Source of the DNA: an uncultured Oscillospiraceae bacterium
Lineage (GTDB): Bacteria > Bacillota > Clostridia > Oscillospirales > Oscillospiraceae
Length of the DNA: 64,000 nt
Direction of reading: 5' to 3'
NCBI GenBank assembly: GCA_934589225.1
Contig: CAKTNS010000001.1
Span: 1-64,000 of the forward strand
Part shown: positions 56,711-64,000 of the stretch, one piece after another
Layout: every line of letters begins with the position of its first letter
Position numbering within the stretch: position 1 is the first letter of the stretch
Notes under the pieces: model-generated
Told to the model about the DNA's origin: nothing
The model's database searches: none
Seen by the model: the letters and a program-made list of their open reading frames with translations, nothing else
Program-made: the position numbers and the translations under genes

Positions 56711-57682
56711 ATGAGCGTTAGAAGAATCGGTGTTCTGACCAGCGGCGGCGATGCCCCCGGTATGAATCCTTGCGTTCGAGCAGTTGTGCGTACCGCGCTT
56801 TACCATGGCGTGGAGTGCTACGGCATTCGCAGAGGCTGGAACGGCCTGATCGCCGGCGACATCATTCGCCTGGATGAAAAAAGCGTTGCCCACACCATCA
56901 ATCGTGGCGGTACGATTCTCTATACTGCCCGCAGTGAGGAATTCATGACGGAAGCAGGTCAGCGCCGGGCTGTTTCTACCTGCAAGTTCCTGGGATTGGA
57001 CAGCATTATTGCCATCGGCGGCGACGGCACCTTCCGGGGCGCTTTGGCATTGAGCAAATACGGCATCAATGTCATCGGTATTCCCGGCACCATCGACAAT
57101 GACATCAGCTGCACCAATTACTGCATTGGCTTTGATACTGCCGCCAACACCGCCATTGAGTGCATCGATAAGCTGCGGGACACCATGCAGTCTCACGAGC
57201 GCTGCTCTGTTGTAGAGGTCATGGGTCGAAACGCCGGTTATCTGGCGATGTACGTGGGCTTGGCCTGCGGCGCTACAGCGGTCCTTGTTCCTGAAGAACC
57301 CATTGATTTTGAAAGAGACGTTATTGAAAAGATCCGTCAGGCTCGGTTCAACGGCTTTACCCACTATATGATCGTCGTAGCCGAGGGTGCCGGAAAGGCC
57401 ACGGACATTGCCAAGCAGATCAAGGAAGCCATCGATCTGGACCCCCGTGTGACGGTTTTGGGCCACATTCAGCGTGGCGGCTCCCCCTCCGGCCGTGACA
57501 GAGTCAATGCCACTAAGATGGGCTATCTGGCTGTGGAGCTCCTGCTGCAGGGCAAGACCAACCGGATCGTATGCACCCATGACGGCAGCTTCTCCGATGT
57601 GGACATTGATGAGGGTCTGGCCATGAAGAAGAGCATCCAGCAAATGGAAGTGGATGTTCTGGCCGCTATGACCGGTACGTGA
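56711..57682 (+). CDS. pfkA: ATP-dependent 6-phosphofructokinase
   Basis: 323 residues, the normal size. ATP site TSGGDAPGMN and GGDGTFRGA (the GGDG form of ATP-dependent enzymes), catalytic GTIDNDI, fructose-6-phosphate residues MGRNAGYLA and LGHIQRGGSPS. It catalyses the committed step of glycolysis. Own promoter and terminator. Confidence 0.97.
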   Translation: MSVRRIGVLTSGGDAPGMNPCVRAVVRTALYHGVECYGIRRGWNGLIAGDIIRLDEKSVAHTINRGGTILYTARSEEFMTEAGQRRAVSTCKFLGLDSIIAIGGDGTFRGALALSKYGINVIGIPGTIDNDISCTNYCIGFDTAANTAIECIDKLRDTMQSHERCSVVEVMGRNAGYLAMYVGLACGATAVLVPEEPIDFERDVIEKIRQARFNGFTHYMIVVAEGAGKATDIAKQIKEAIDLDPRVTVLGHIQRGGSPSGRDRVNATKMGYLAVELLLQGKTNRIVCTHDGSFSDVDIDEGLAMKKSIQQMEVDVLAAMTGT

Positions 57683-57709
57683 TCCGAAATTCCAGCGAAT
57701 TTTACAGTA

Positions 57710-57748
57710 AAAAAGAGCTTACGGTTTTGAAGGCCGTAAGCTCTTTTT
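57710..57748. terminator. Terminator between pfkA and xerD
   Basis: AAAGAGCTTACGG pairs with CCGTAAGCTCTTT around a 9-base loop, with T5 after and A5 before. It serves both convergent genes. Confidence 0.9.
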
Positions 57749-58634
57749 ATGCTTTTGGATGACACTTTTGGTAGACGCTTTTAAGACGCTGGTTGATCAT
57801 GTGGGCGTATACCTGGGTAGAGGAAATATCGCTGTGACCCATCAGCTCCTGCAAGGAGCCCAGGTCCGCGCCGTTTTCCAGCAAATGGACTGCAAAGCTG
57901 TGCCGCAGAGTGTGGGGGGTGATTTCTTTTTCGATACCGGCCTTGGCCTGGTAGTGCTTGAGAATTTTCCAGAACCCCTGACGGCTCATACGGGTGCCGC
58001 CGACGTTGACAAACAGGGCCTGCTCGGTGGCATCTAACACCATGGTGGAACGGACATCCGTCAGATAGACACCGAGTGCCTTCTGGGCAGCGGGATACAG
58101 CGGGATCGCACGGGACTTTTTCTCACTGTGGCATTTTACCATGCCAAGCTCCAAGCTCACATCTTCTACATTCAGGCTGATGAGCTCCGTGACCCGCATG
58201 CCGGTGGCATACATCAACTCCAGCATTGCCTTGTCTCTGTAGCCCTTTGCGTCTACACAGACCGGCTGGGCCAGGAGCAGCTCGACTTCCTTGCCAGTGA
58301 GGATCTGGGGCATTTTCTTTTCCCCCCGCTCCACTCGAATATCCGCGCTTACCGGGGATGCGGAGAGAAAGCCGTTGGAGACGGCGAAGGAATAAAAGTT
58401 TTTCAGACTGGCCAGGGACCTGGAAACCGTGGCTCCGGATTTTCCCTGCTCCAACAAATAGGCAAGGTAGTCCTGAATATTCACTTGTGTTGCGTTCACA
58501 GCGTCAGAAATACCTCCCTCCTGCAGCCAATCAAGGAACTGCCGAATATCTCGCATATACGACGAGACGGTATTCTCCGACGCCTGCCTCACCCGGACGA
58601 GATAATTCTCGTAGGCTCGAATAAGATCCAGCAT
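57747..58634 (-). CDS. xerD: Tyrosine recombinase XerD
   Basis: 295 residues. Core-binding domain (YLVRVRQASENTVSSYMRDIRQFLDWL) and catalytic set Arg in TGMRVTELISL, HTLRHSFAVHLL, GHSDISSTQ and Tyr in VYAHMI. With XerC it resolves chromosome dimers at dif. The gene next to it encodes a small membrane protein. The two Xer proteins in this window are the likely host machinery used by Xer-dependent phages. Confidence 0.93.
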   Translation of the reverse strand: MLDLIRAYENYLVRVRQASENTVSSYMRDIRQFLDWLQEGGISDAVNATQVNIQDYLAYLLEQGKSGATVSRSLASLKNFYSFAVSNGFLSASPVSADIRVERGEKKMPQILTGKEVELLLAQPVCVDAKGYRDKAMLELMYATGMRVTELISLNVEDVSLELGMVKCHSEKKSRAIPLYPAAQKALGVYLTDVRSTMVLDATEQALFVNVGGTRMSRQGFWKILKHYQAKAGIEKEITPHTLRHSFAVHLLENGADLGSLQELMGHSDISSTQVYAHMINQRLKSVYQKCHPKA

Positions 58635-58652
58635 GAACCGAAGTACCTATCC

Positions 58653-59159
58653 TTATTTAGAATCTATCAGAAATGCCGCAAAGGGCATCACTAACCAATA
58701 ATCTGTAAGGCTAACCATAGCGGCAACAGTCAAGCATAGAAATAAATCCAAGCGTCCCCATTGCTCAGACAAAAGTCGGAGCCAAAACAAGAAAAGAAAC
58801 GGAAAAAAGAAAAATTCCGAAAACAACAGCATCGGCCACAACAGCCAGCCGGCAGAGCCAAAACACAGCCGAAGGCCCACGGCCACCCAAGTGAACGCGG
58901 CAGACCGCACAAAGGCGAAGCCTGGTAAGGCCCAGGAAGGAAGCCCCCAGAACAGTGCGGCTGAGAGAAGCACATCCAAAATCGGAACGAAGCAAACCAG
59001 CCGTGAACCGGATGAAAAAGCGGAGGCCCATGGAATATGGGCGCGAACAAAACAGCGGCCCAGAGCTCCCGATAAGGACCCTAGAAGCCAGAAAAAAATC
59101 AGCGCACAATACAGATGCCGTCTGTGAAAGTCAATGTACAGCAGGCTGTCTTTGCTCAT
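58653..59159 (-). CDS. Multi-helix membrane protein, possibly SpoIIM-like
   Basis: 168 residues from ATG 59159 (GGGGAAATCACCT upstream) with four to five membrane helices and many Trp, Phe and Leu. It is 18 bases upstream of xerD on the same strand. In Bacillus spoIIM is near xerD, and the N-terminus (HRRHLYCALIFFWLLGSLSGALGRCF) has the look of that family, but the match is weak. If correct it would act in engulfment. Confidence 0.4.
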   Translation of the reverse strand: MSKDSLLYIDFHRRHLYCALIFFWLLGSLSGALGRCFVRAHIPWASAFSSGSRLVCFVPILDVLLSAALFWGLPSWALPGFAFVRSAAFTWVAVGLRLCFGSAGWLLWPMLLFSEFFFFPFLFLFWLRLLSEQWGRLDLFLCLTVAAMVSLTDYWLVMPFAAFLIDSK

Positions 59160-59424
59160 AGGTGATTTCCCCACGGACCTGCCTGCTGAAATGGATACAT
59201 CTTCAACGTTTTTGATATAGACATACTATACTCCGTTTTTTGCAAAAATTCAAGTATTATTAGCCAAAATAGATTTTTTTGTAGATTTCGCCAATTTTTA
59301 TGTCAATATTGTTATGTCAACATGATTGATAATCGAACAAAAGTTTTTACCAATATCGATTATTTGAGCCATATGTTAGAGAAATGCCCTGTATTTGTAT
59401 GAAAAATTGCGGCCGCACTTTTTC

Positions 59425-59478
59425 TTGCAAAATCCCCCGGAGGGTAAGCTAAATTTACTCTTAGGGGGATTTTGTGCA
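59425..59478 (-). terminator. Terminator downstream of the TIGR04086-like gene
   Basis: TTGCAAAATCCCCC pairs with GGGGGATTTTGTGCAA around a 23-base loop. The upstream AT-rich stretch 59,175-59,424 has no gene; it probably holds the promoter of the membrane protein/xerD pair. Confidence 0.75.
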
Positions 59479-59480
59479 AT

Positions 59481-59909
59481 TTAACGAAAATGCTTCGATT
59501 TTTTATGGGGTTTCCATCCCCTGCCCCCGGCTGCCGAGCGAAGAAAAGCCACGCCGGTGCCCCCAATTATCAGCATTGCCGTAGGGAAAATTCCTTCATA
59601 CTGTCCGCCAAAAAAGAGTGCTGTAACTCCCGTCAGAGTGACGAGATAGCATATTCCGGAAAGGATAAACACCATCAGCCGCCGGTGACGGATCCGCTTG
59701 TAGGCCACGGTGCTCCCTATGGCCGAGGATACAAACAGCACTGCCATTACCCCATATCCCACGTTCTCTTCCGGAAGCATCTCCCGGCCGATCAGCATCG
59801 CCAGAAGGCACCCCAATAAGACAGTCAGCACCATTGCGGCCAGCACGCCCAGCGCCAGTCCACCGGGCATACCGGAGGACATTCCGGTTGGTTTTTGATT
59901 AGTCAGCAT
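59481..59909 (-). CDS. TIGR04086-like four-helix membrane protein
   Basis: 142 residues with four hydrophobic helices (LALGVLAAMVLTVLLGCLLAMLI, VLFVSSAIGSTVAY, LMVFILSGICYLVTLTGVTALFF, PTAMLIIGGTGVAFL), the pattern of the YrzE/TIGR04086 family of Firmicutes. Function unknown; usually single-copy core. GGGAGGGG precedes the ATG. Confidence 0.65.
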   Translation of the reverse strand: MLTNQKPTGMSSGMPGGLALGVLAAMVLTVLLGCLLAMLIGREMLPEENVGYGVMAVLFVSSAIGSTVAYKRIRHRRLMVFILSGICYLVTLTGVTALFFGGQYEGIFPTAMLIIGGTGVAFLRSAAGGRGWKPHKKSKHFR

Positions 59910-60006
59910 ACGCCCCTCCCCTTTCAGTAAACTCTATGCACTCGGAGGAAAAAGAGAAGCGGAGAATGTTTTGAACGCGCCGTCGGCCCGATTGACGGTA
60001 AAAAAT

Positions 60007-60037
60007 CCTCCTACCCACAAATCTTGGGGTAGGAGGT
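60007..60037 (-). terminator. Terminator of the coaD-region operon
   Basis: CCTCCTACCC pairs with GGGTAGGAGG around a 10-base loop; the minus strand continues ATTTTTTACC. Confidence 0.85.
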
Positions 60038-60079
60038 TCATCGGTATTCAATGATTGCCGCGCCTGCAAAAGAGGCTTC

Positions 60080-60586
60080 TTACATTTCAACATCCACGTT
60101 TGCGGAAGCCTTACGCTGCTGCTCCTGGGCTTCGGTGACGGTGCGGAACTTCATGCGGGTATCCCGAACCTCGCTGAGCGCCTTGGAAATGGTCTCCTCG
60201 GTCTCCTTCAGCGCGGAATCCATATATTCGTTACCGGCTCTGCGCAGCTGCTCAATGCGGTTCTGGGTCTGGGCCACCAGCTCTTCGCTGCGCTTCTTGG
60301 CCTCTTCATAAATGGCTTCCTTGGTAACGAGCTGCTGGGCCTGCTCCTGGGCCTGACGCAGAATGCCCTCTGCCTCACGGCGGGCCTGGTTGATCAGCTC
60401 ATTTCTGGACTCTACAATGGTACGGGATTGCTTCAGCTCACCGGGCATCTGGGCAATGACTTCATCCAGCATGTCCAGTACACGGTCCCGCTCCAGAATG
60501 CACTTGTCGGCAGCCAGAGGCATGGTCCGCGCGTCCTGAACCATATCATAAAGGGAGCCGATAATGTCTTCAATATTGCTGCTCAT
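60080..60586 (-). CDS. Coiled-coil protein (DivIVA/ATPase-like), conserved next to coaD
   Basis: 168 residues, almost wholly helical with long heptad stretches (ARREAEGILRQAQEQAQQLV ... YEEAKKRSEELVAQTQNRIEQL). It resembles small Firmicutes coiled-coil proteins annotated as DivIVA-like or V-ATPase E-like. It is the last gene of the uvrC-rsmD-coaD strand block, 25 bases after coaD. AGGAGGAATACT lies before the ATG. Confidence 0.65.
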   Translation of the reverse strand: MSSNIEDIIGSLYDMVQDARTMPLAADKCILERDRVLDMLDEVIAQMPGELKQSRTIVESRNELINQARREAEGILRQAQEQAQQLVTKEAIYEEAKKRSEELVAQTQNRIEQLRRAGNEYMDSALKETEETISKALSEVRDTRMKFRTVTEAQEQQRKASANVDVEM

Positions 60587-60611
60587 AGTATTCCTCCTAA
60601 ATTGGCTTTTC

Positions 60612-61106
60612 TCACTTCATCAGGGCACGTTCCTGCAAGCGTCGACGGAAATCCCCGATGATCTCTTCCGGGATAAAGTCGGTCAGGTCAGCGCCATAGG
60701 AGCCCAGTTCTTTTACAAGGCTGGAGCTCAGATACATGTACTGGCTGTCGGCGGTCAGAAACATGGTATCCAGATCCGGGTTGATTTTTCGGTTAATGAG
60801 GGCCATCTGGAATTCATTCTCAAAATCCGAACCGGCCCGCAGACCCTTTACTACCACGCAGCTGCCCCGGCGTCGGGCGTATTCCGCAAGAAGTTCACTG
60901 GAACCGTCAACCTCTACATTCGGCAGGTCCCTGGTGACCCGGCGGATCAGCTCCACCCGCTCTTCCAAAGAAAACATGGGGTGCTTGCCTGCATTGACCA
61001 TCACGCAGACGGTCAGCTTATCAAAAATATTGGCAGCCCGGCGAATAATATTCAGGTGGCCGCTGGTGACCGGGTCAAAGCTCCCGGGATAAATCGCTGT
61101 TTTCAT
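60612..61106 (-). CDS. coaD: Phosphopantetheine adenylyltransferase
   Basis: 164 residues with YPGSFDPVTSGHLNIIRRA (nucleotidyltransferase TxGH site; here SGH) and YMYLSSSLVKEL (ISSTxxR-like). It makes dephospho-CoA from phosphopantetheine and ATP. It overlaps rsmD by 4 bases, the usual gene pair in bacteria. Confidence 0.95.
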   Translation of the reverse strand: MKTAIYPGSFDPVTSGHLNIIRRAANIFDKLTVCVMVNAGKHPMFSLEERVELIRRVTRDLPNVEVDGSSELLAEYARRRGSCVVVKGLRAGSDFENEFQMALINRKINPDLDTMFLTADSQYMYLSSSLVKELGSYGADLTDFIPEEIIGDFRRRLQERALMK

Positions 61107-61660
61107 ATATTCTCGGCATCCTCTTTGCGATAGATCGTAAGGAGTGTCTTTCCATACTTGTAGTCTTTGGAACGAGTGTATCCTGCCGGGGCTAAAGACA
61201 GTTCCTTTCCCAGAGGACGTTCCGCTACTATTATACCACCGGAACGCAAAATGTCAATTTCTGTTATGCGCTTCAATGCGGTTTCCAGAAAAACTTCCGC
61301 ATAGGGCGGGTCCAAAAAGATGATGTCAAAGGTCTCCCGGCAGCGGTTGAGATACTCCAGATAATCACAGCGGACAACGCGGGCCTCCGCGGTCAATTTG
61401 GTGCGGCGAAGGTTTTCCTCTATGAGCTTGCAGGCCTCCTGCCGCGCGTCTGTAAAAACGGCATGCTCCGCGCCTTGGCTCAAGGCCTCAATGCCCAGCT
61501 GCCCGGTTCCGCCAAACAGGTCCAGGACCCTGGCACCGGGCACATCAAAGCGGATAATGCTGAATAGCGCCTCCTTCACCCGGTCCGCTGTGGGGCGAGT
61601 AAGCAGGCCGTCAGGGGTTTTTAATTGGATGCCCCGTGCTTTTCCTGTAATGACGCGCAT
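61103..61660 (-). CDS. rsmD: 16S rRNA (guanine966-N2)-methyltransferase
   Basis: 185 residues. Start MRVITGKARGIQLKTP, SAM-binding VLDLFGGTGQLGIEALSQGA and catalytic DIIFLDPPYAE. It methylates G966 of 16S rRNA. Coupled to coaD. Confidence 0.95.
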   Translation of the reverse strand: MRVITGKARGIQLKTPDGLLTRPTADRVKEALFSIIRFDVPGARVLDLFGGTGQLGIEALSQGAEHAVFTDARQEACKLIEENLRRTKLTAEARVVRCDYLEYLNRCRETFDIIFLDPPYAEVFLETALKRITEIDILRSGGIIVAERPLGKELSLAPAGYTRSKDYKYGKTLLTIYRKEDAENI

Positions 61661-61696
61661 ATACTTTTCTCCTAATGATTTCCTTATTTTGAAAAA

Positions 61697-63529
61697 TTAT
61701 TCCTGTTCGGCCTGCTGCTCCTTGTCACGAAAATGCCGGAAAACAGCCATAGCGGCATCCTTTGGAAGCAGCGCTTCCAGCTCCGGCAGTGTGGCCTTGG
61801 ACATGGCGGTCAGGGACTGGAACTTTCGCAGTAGATCCTGCTTGCGCTTGGGGCCGATGCCAGGGATGCCGTCTAGCTCCGAGTATTGCAGGCGCTTACT
61901 GCGGAGCTTTCGGTGATAGGTGATGGCGAAGCGGTGGGTCTCCTCCTGGATGTTTCCAATCAAAGAGAAGATGGCCTGGTTTCCGTCAATGCGTATTTCC
62001 TGGCCCTCAGGGGTCACCAGCGCCCGGGTGCGGTGCCGGTCGTCCTTTACCATACCGAATACCGGGAAAGAAAGGCCGAGCTCTTCCAAGGCCCTGACCG
62101 CCACGGCAGCGTGTTGAATGCCGCCGTCGATCAGCAGCAGGTCCGGGGCCTGATCAAAGCCCTTATCCCCTGCTTTGAAATGAGAGAAGCGGCGTTTGAC
62201 TACTTGGTGCATGGAAGCGTAGTCATCCTGATTGGTCAGCCCCTCCAGCTTGAAGTGCTTATAATCGCTCTTGCGCGGCTTTCCGCCCTGAAATACCACC
62301 ATGCTGGCAACAATATCCGTTCCGGAAATGTTGGAAATATCAAAGGATTCCATGCGGTTTGGGGTGGGGATCGAAAGCATTTTTCCCAGGGTGACCAGGG
62401 TGGCATTGAGACGATCCTCTTTGTCCGTCAGCCGCTGGGCTTCCTCCAGGGCGTTTTTGTTTGCCAGCTCGACAAGACGCATATTATCCCCTTTTTGAGG
62501 GACACGGATTTTGCCGCGGCGGCCGTACTGCTGCTCCATGAGCTGGGAGAACAGCTCGCTGTCCTCAATTTCGAATGGCAGCAAAACGATTTTTGGGGCC
62601 AGGCCCCGGCTGAGATAATACTGCTTCATCAGGCTGGAAACCGCTTCCTTCGGGTCCTCCGGTACGGGAAACACGTCGTAATCCTTATCCAGCAGGTTTC
62701 CTCCGCTGAAGTGAAGCACGGCAAAGCAAGCTTTGACTTCAGTCTGCCCGTAGCCGACCACGTCCGTATCTGCCAGGGAACCGGCGGTGACCAGCTGCTT
62801 TTGCCCCAAGGACTCTACGGCGTTCAGCCGGTCTCGCAGAGCCGCGGCCACTTCAAATTCCAGGTTGTCCGCTGCCGCAAGCATGGCGGTTTTGATTTCA
62901 TCGGCAACGGATTTGTAATTGCCCTTCAAAAGCTGCCGGGCCTGTTCCATGCGCTGGCGGTAGAGCGTGCAGCTGACATGCTCCTGGCACCAGCCCTCGC
63001 ACTGGTTCATATGGTAATTCAGGCAGGGGCGGTCCTTTCCGATGTCCCTGGGAAAAACCTTGCTGCAGCCCGGAAGCTTTAAAGTCAGCCGTATGGTCTC
63101 CAGCAGGTTGTGGGTCATGCTTCTGCTGCCGTATGGCCCAAAGTATTCCGCCTGATCGTCCGCAATTTTATTGACGATGGTAATGGTAGGATAGATTTCT
63201 TTGCGGTCAAGCCGCAAATAAGGATAGCCCTTGTCGTCCTTTAGAAGAATGTTGTACTTGGGCATATAGCGCTTGATCAGGGAGCATTCCAGAACCAGCG
63301 CCTCAAACTCATTGGCGGCAACGATGGTATCAAAATGGTGGATCTTGCTGACCATCATCTTGGTTTTTGGCGTATGGGAGGCAGTGTCCTGAAAGTATTG
63401 GCTGACCCTGTTTTTGAGCTTTTTGGCCTTGCCGACGTAGATGACCTTGTCATTTTTATCCCGCATGATATACACCCCGGGGGCATAGGGCAGGGACAGG
63501 GCTTTTTTCTTCAATTCATCAAAAGTCAT
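61697..63529 (-). CDS. uvrC: Excinuclease ABC subunit C
   Basis: 610 residues from ATG 63529 (TTGGGAGGATCC upstream). GIY-YIG nuclease domain (LPYAPGVYIMRDKNDKVIYVGKAKKLKNR), a Cys cluster (CSKVFPRDIGKDRPCLNYHMNQCEGWC), the UVR motif, the RNase-H-like C-terminal nuclease (SFDISNISGTDIVASMVVF) and a final helix-hairpin-helix (GIPGIGPKRKQDLL). It makes both incisions in nucleotide-excision repair. Confidence 0.97.
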   Translation of the reverse strand: MTFDELKKKALSLPYAPGVYIMRDKNDKVIYVGKAKKLKNRVSQYFQDTASHTPKTKMMVSKIHHFDTIVAANEFEALVLECSLIKRYMPKYNILLKDDKGYPYLRLDRKEIYPTITIVNKIADDQAEYFGPYGSRSMTHNLLETIRLTLKLPGCSKVFPRDIGKDRPCLNYHMNQCEGWCQEHVSCTLYRQRMEQARQLLKGNYKSVADEIKTAMLAAADNLEFEVAAALRDRLNAVESLGQKQLVTAGSLADTDVVGYGQTEVKACFAVLHFSGGNLLDKDYDVFPVPEDPKEAVSSLMKQYYLSRGLAPKIVLLPFEIEDSELFSQLMEQQYGRRGKIRVPQKGDNMRLVELANKNALEEAQRLTDKEDRLNATLVTLGKMLSIPTPNRMESFDISNISGTDIVASMVVFQGGKPRKSDYKHFKLEGLTNQDDYASMHQVVKRRFSHFKAGDKGFDQAPDLLLIDGGIQHAAVAVRALEELGLSFPVFGMVKDDRHRTRALVTPEGQEIRIDGNQAIFSLIGNIQEETHRFAITYHRKLRSKRLQYSELDGIPGIGPKRKQDLLRKFQSLTAMSKATLPELEALLPKDAAMAVFRHFRDKEQQAEQE

Positions 63530-63597
63530 CGGATCCTCCCAAAGAAGAGCCGCCTCTGCGTACACGGACAGAGGCGGCCAGTGATGTTACCAGGAAA

Positions 63598-63858
63598 TCA
63601 ATAAACGTCGCGCTGGAGCAGGGCATCCAGAGCTGTTACCGCGGCTTCCTCGTCAGCCCCAATGGCGCTAAGAGTCACGGTGGAGCCGGAAATAATGCCC
63701 AGGGACATGATGCCGAGCAAACTCTTGGCATTCATCTTCCGATTGCCGGATTCCAGCCAGATGCTGCTCTCAAATTCATTGGCCTTCTGAACGAAGAACG
63801 TAGCCTGCTTGTTGTGCAGACCGGACTCACAGCGAACAACAACTTCCTTGCTATACAT
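63598..63858 (-). CDS. HPr-family phosphocarrier protein, divergent active site
   Basis: 86 residues from ATG 63858 (GGAGTGTTTGTT upstream). The fold markers are present, including the Ser46 region MNAKSLLGIMSLGI. The His site reads ESGLHNKQATFFV: the phosphorylatable His is kept, but the usual HARPA is HNKQA. This variant is widespread in Clostridia lacking a strong PTS role and may act in regulation. It is 68 bases upstream of uvrC on the same strand. Confidence 0.85.
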   Translation of the reverse strand: MYSKEVVVRCESGLHNKQATFFVQKANEFESSIWLESGNRKMNAKSLLGIMSLGIISGSTVTLSAIGADEEAAVTALDALLQRDVY

Positions 63859-64000
63859 AACAAACACTCCTTTTCATTACACCCGAAGGGGCGCAACGGG
63901 TCTAGCCACATGATACCCTTTTTTTCGGAAAATGTCAACCGATTCCTTTGAAAGGTACGATAATTCCAACATGGAAAACACGGAAAATCAGGCAAATTCC

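Noticed and set aside
56519..57643. Minus-strand frame of 374 codons opposite pfkA
   Set aside because: pfkA on the plus strand is unambiguous; the opposite frame is open because of codon bias.
61886..63082. Plus-strand frame of 398 codons opposite uvrC
   Set aside because: uvrC is complete with all motifs; the antisense frame has no recognisable domain.
1..64000. tRNA, rRNA or classical riboswitches
   Set aside because: None was recognised by eye on either strand; the hairpins found are terminators, operators or phage structures.

Overview
The window looks like the chromosome of a spore-forming, anaerobic Clostridia, most like Oscillospiraceae/Ruminococcaceae gut bacteria. This rests on the spore-coat cotJ genes, a CwlD-type amidase, the core genes radA, pfkA, xerD, coaD, rsmD, uvrC and HPr, and the general style of the proteins. 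The exact species cannot be read from the sequence.

Layout. (1) 1-22.9 kb is the right-hand part of an integrative conjugative element (ICE). It starts with the 3' tail of a group II intron inserted in a virB4-type ATPase gene, then a lysozyme/CHAP conjugation hydrolase. Cargo follows: a zincin protein; a complete agr-type quorum-sensing locus (kinase, LytTR regulator, AgrB and an unmarked 47-aa AgrD); a secreted protein and a lipoprotein; an ABC-exporter/surface-protein operon ending in a BlaI-type repressor; and a phosphodiester-glycosidase (NAGPA-type) gene plus partner. The ICE ends with its maintenance genes (XRE, sigma-like, MazF-like) and a large serine recombinase. Its right junction lies inside the spore-coat gene cotJC. 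(2) 22.9-27.4 kb is host: the cotJC stub, a fused cotJA-cotJB, cwlD, radA, an XRE gene and an XerC-like recombinase. (3) 27.4-44.0 kb is a tandem array of two complete filamentous-phage (inovirus) proviruses plus the stub of a third, separated by related att-like repeats with a GTTGCGTTC hairpin. Provirus 1 (about 7.7 kb) has a Rep_trans-type initiator and provirus 2 (about 8.4 kb) a pMV158/Rep_2-type HUH initiator. Each has a pIII-like adhesin, a small coat protein, a Zot/pI ATPase and its own repressor with visible operators. Provirus 2 also carries eight copies of an 18-bp palindrome and a SprT-like metallopeptidase. (4) 44-56.5 kb is a host cell-envelope island: Nudix, GNAT, an inverted second copy of the NAGPA + partner pair, an ECF sigma/anti-sigma pair, and two BlaI-BlaR1-type modules. 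(5) 56.7-64 kb is conserved core genome.

The most unusual biology is in region 4. Two BlaR1-type membrane metalloproteases have lost the penicillin-binding sensor. One carries a phosphodiester-glycosidase domain instead, the other an LCP (LytR-CpsA-Psr) domain. Both appended domains look catalytically damaged, while intact enzymes of the same two families are encoded next door. This parallels the way BlaR1's own sensor derives from a beta-lactamase. I propose that they sense envelope glycopolymers or their phosphodiester linkages and signal through BlaI repressors, whose 6-5-6 operators can be seen upstream of each module.
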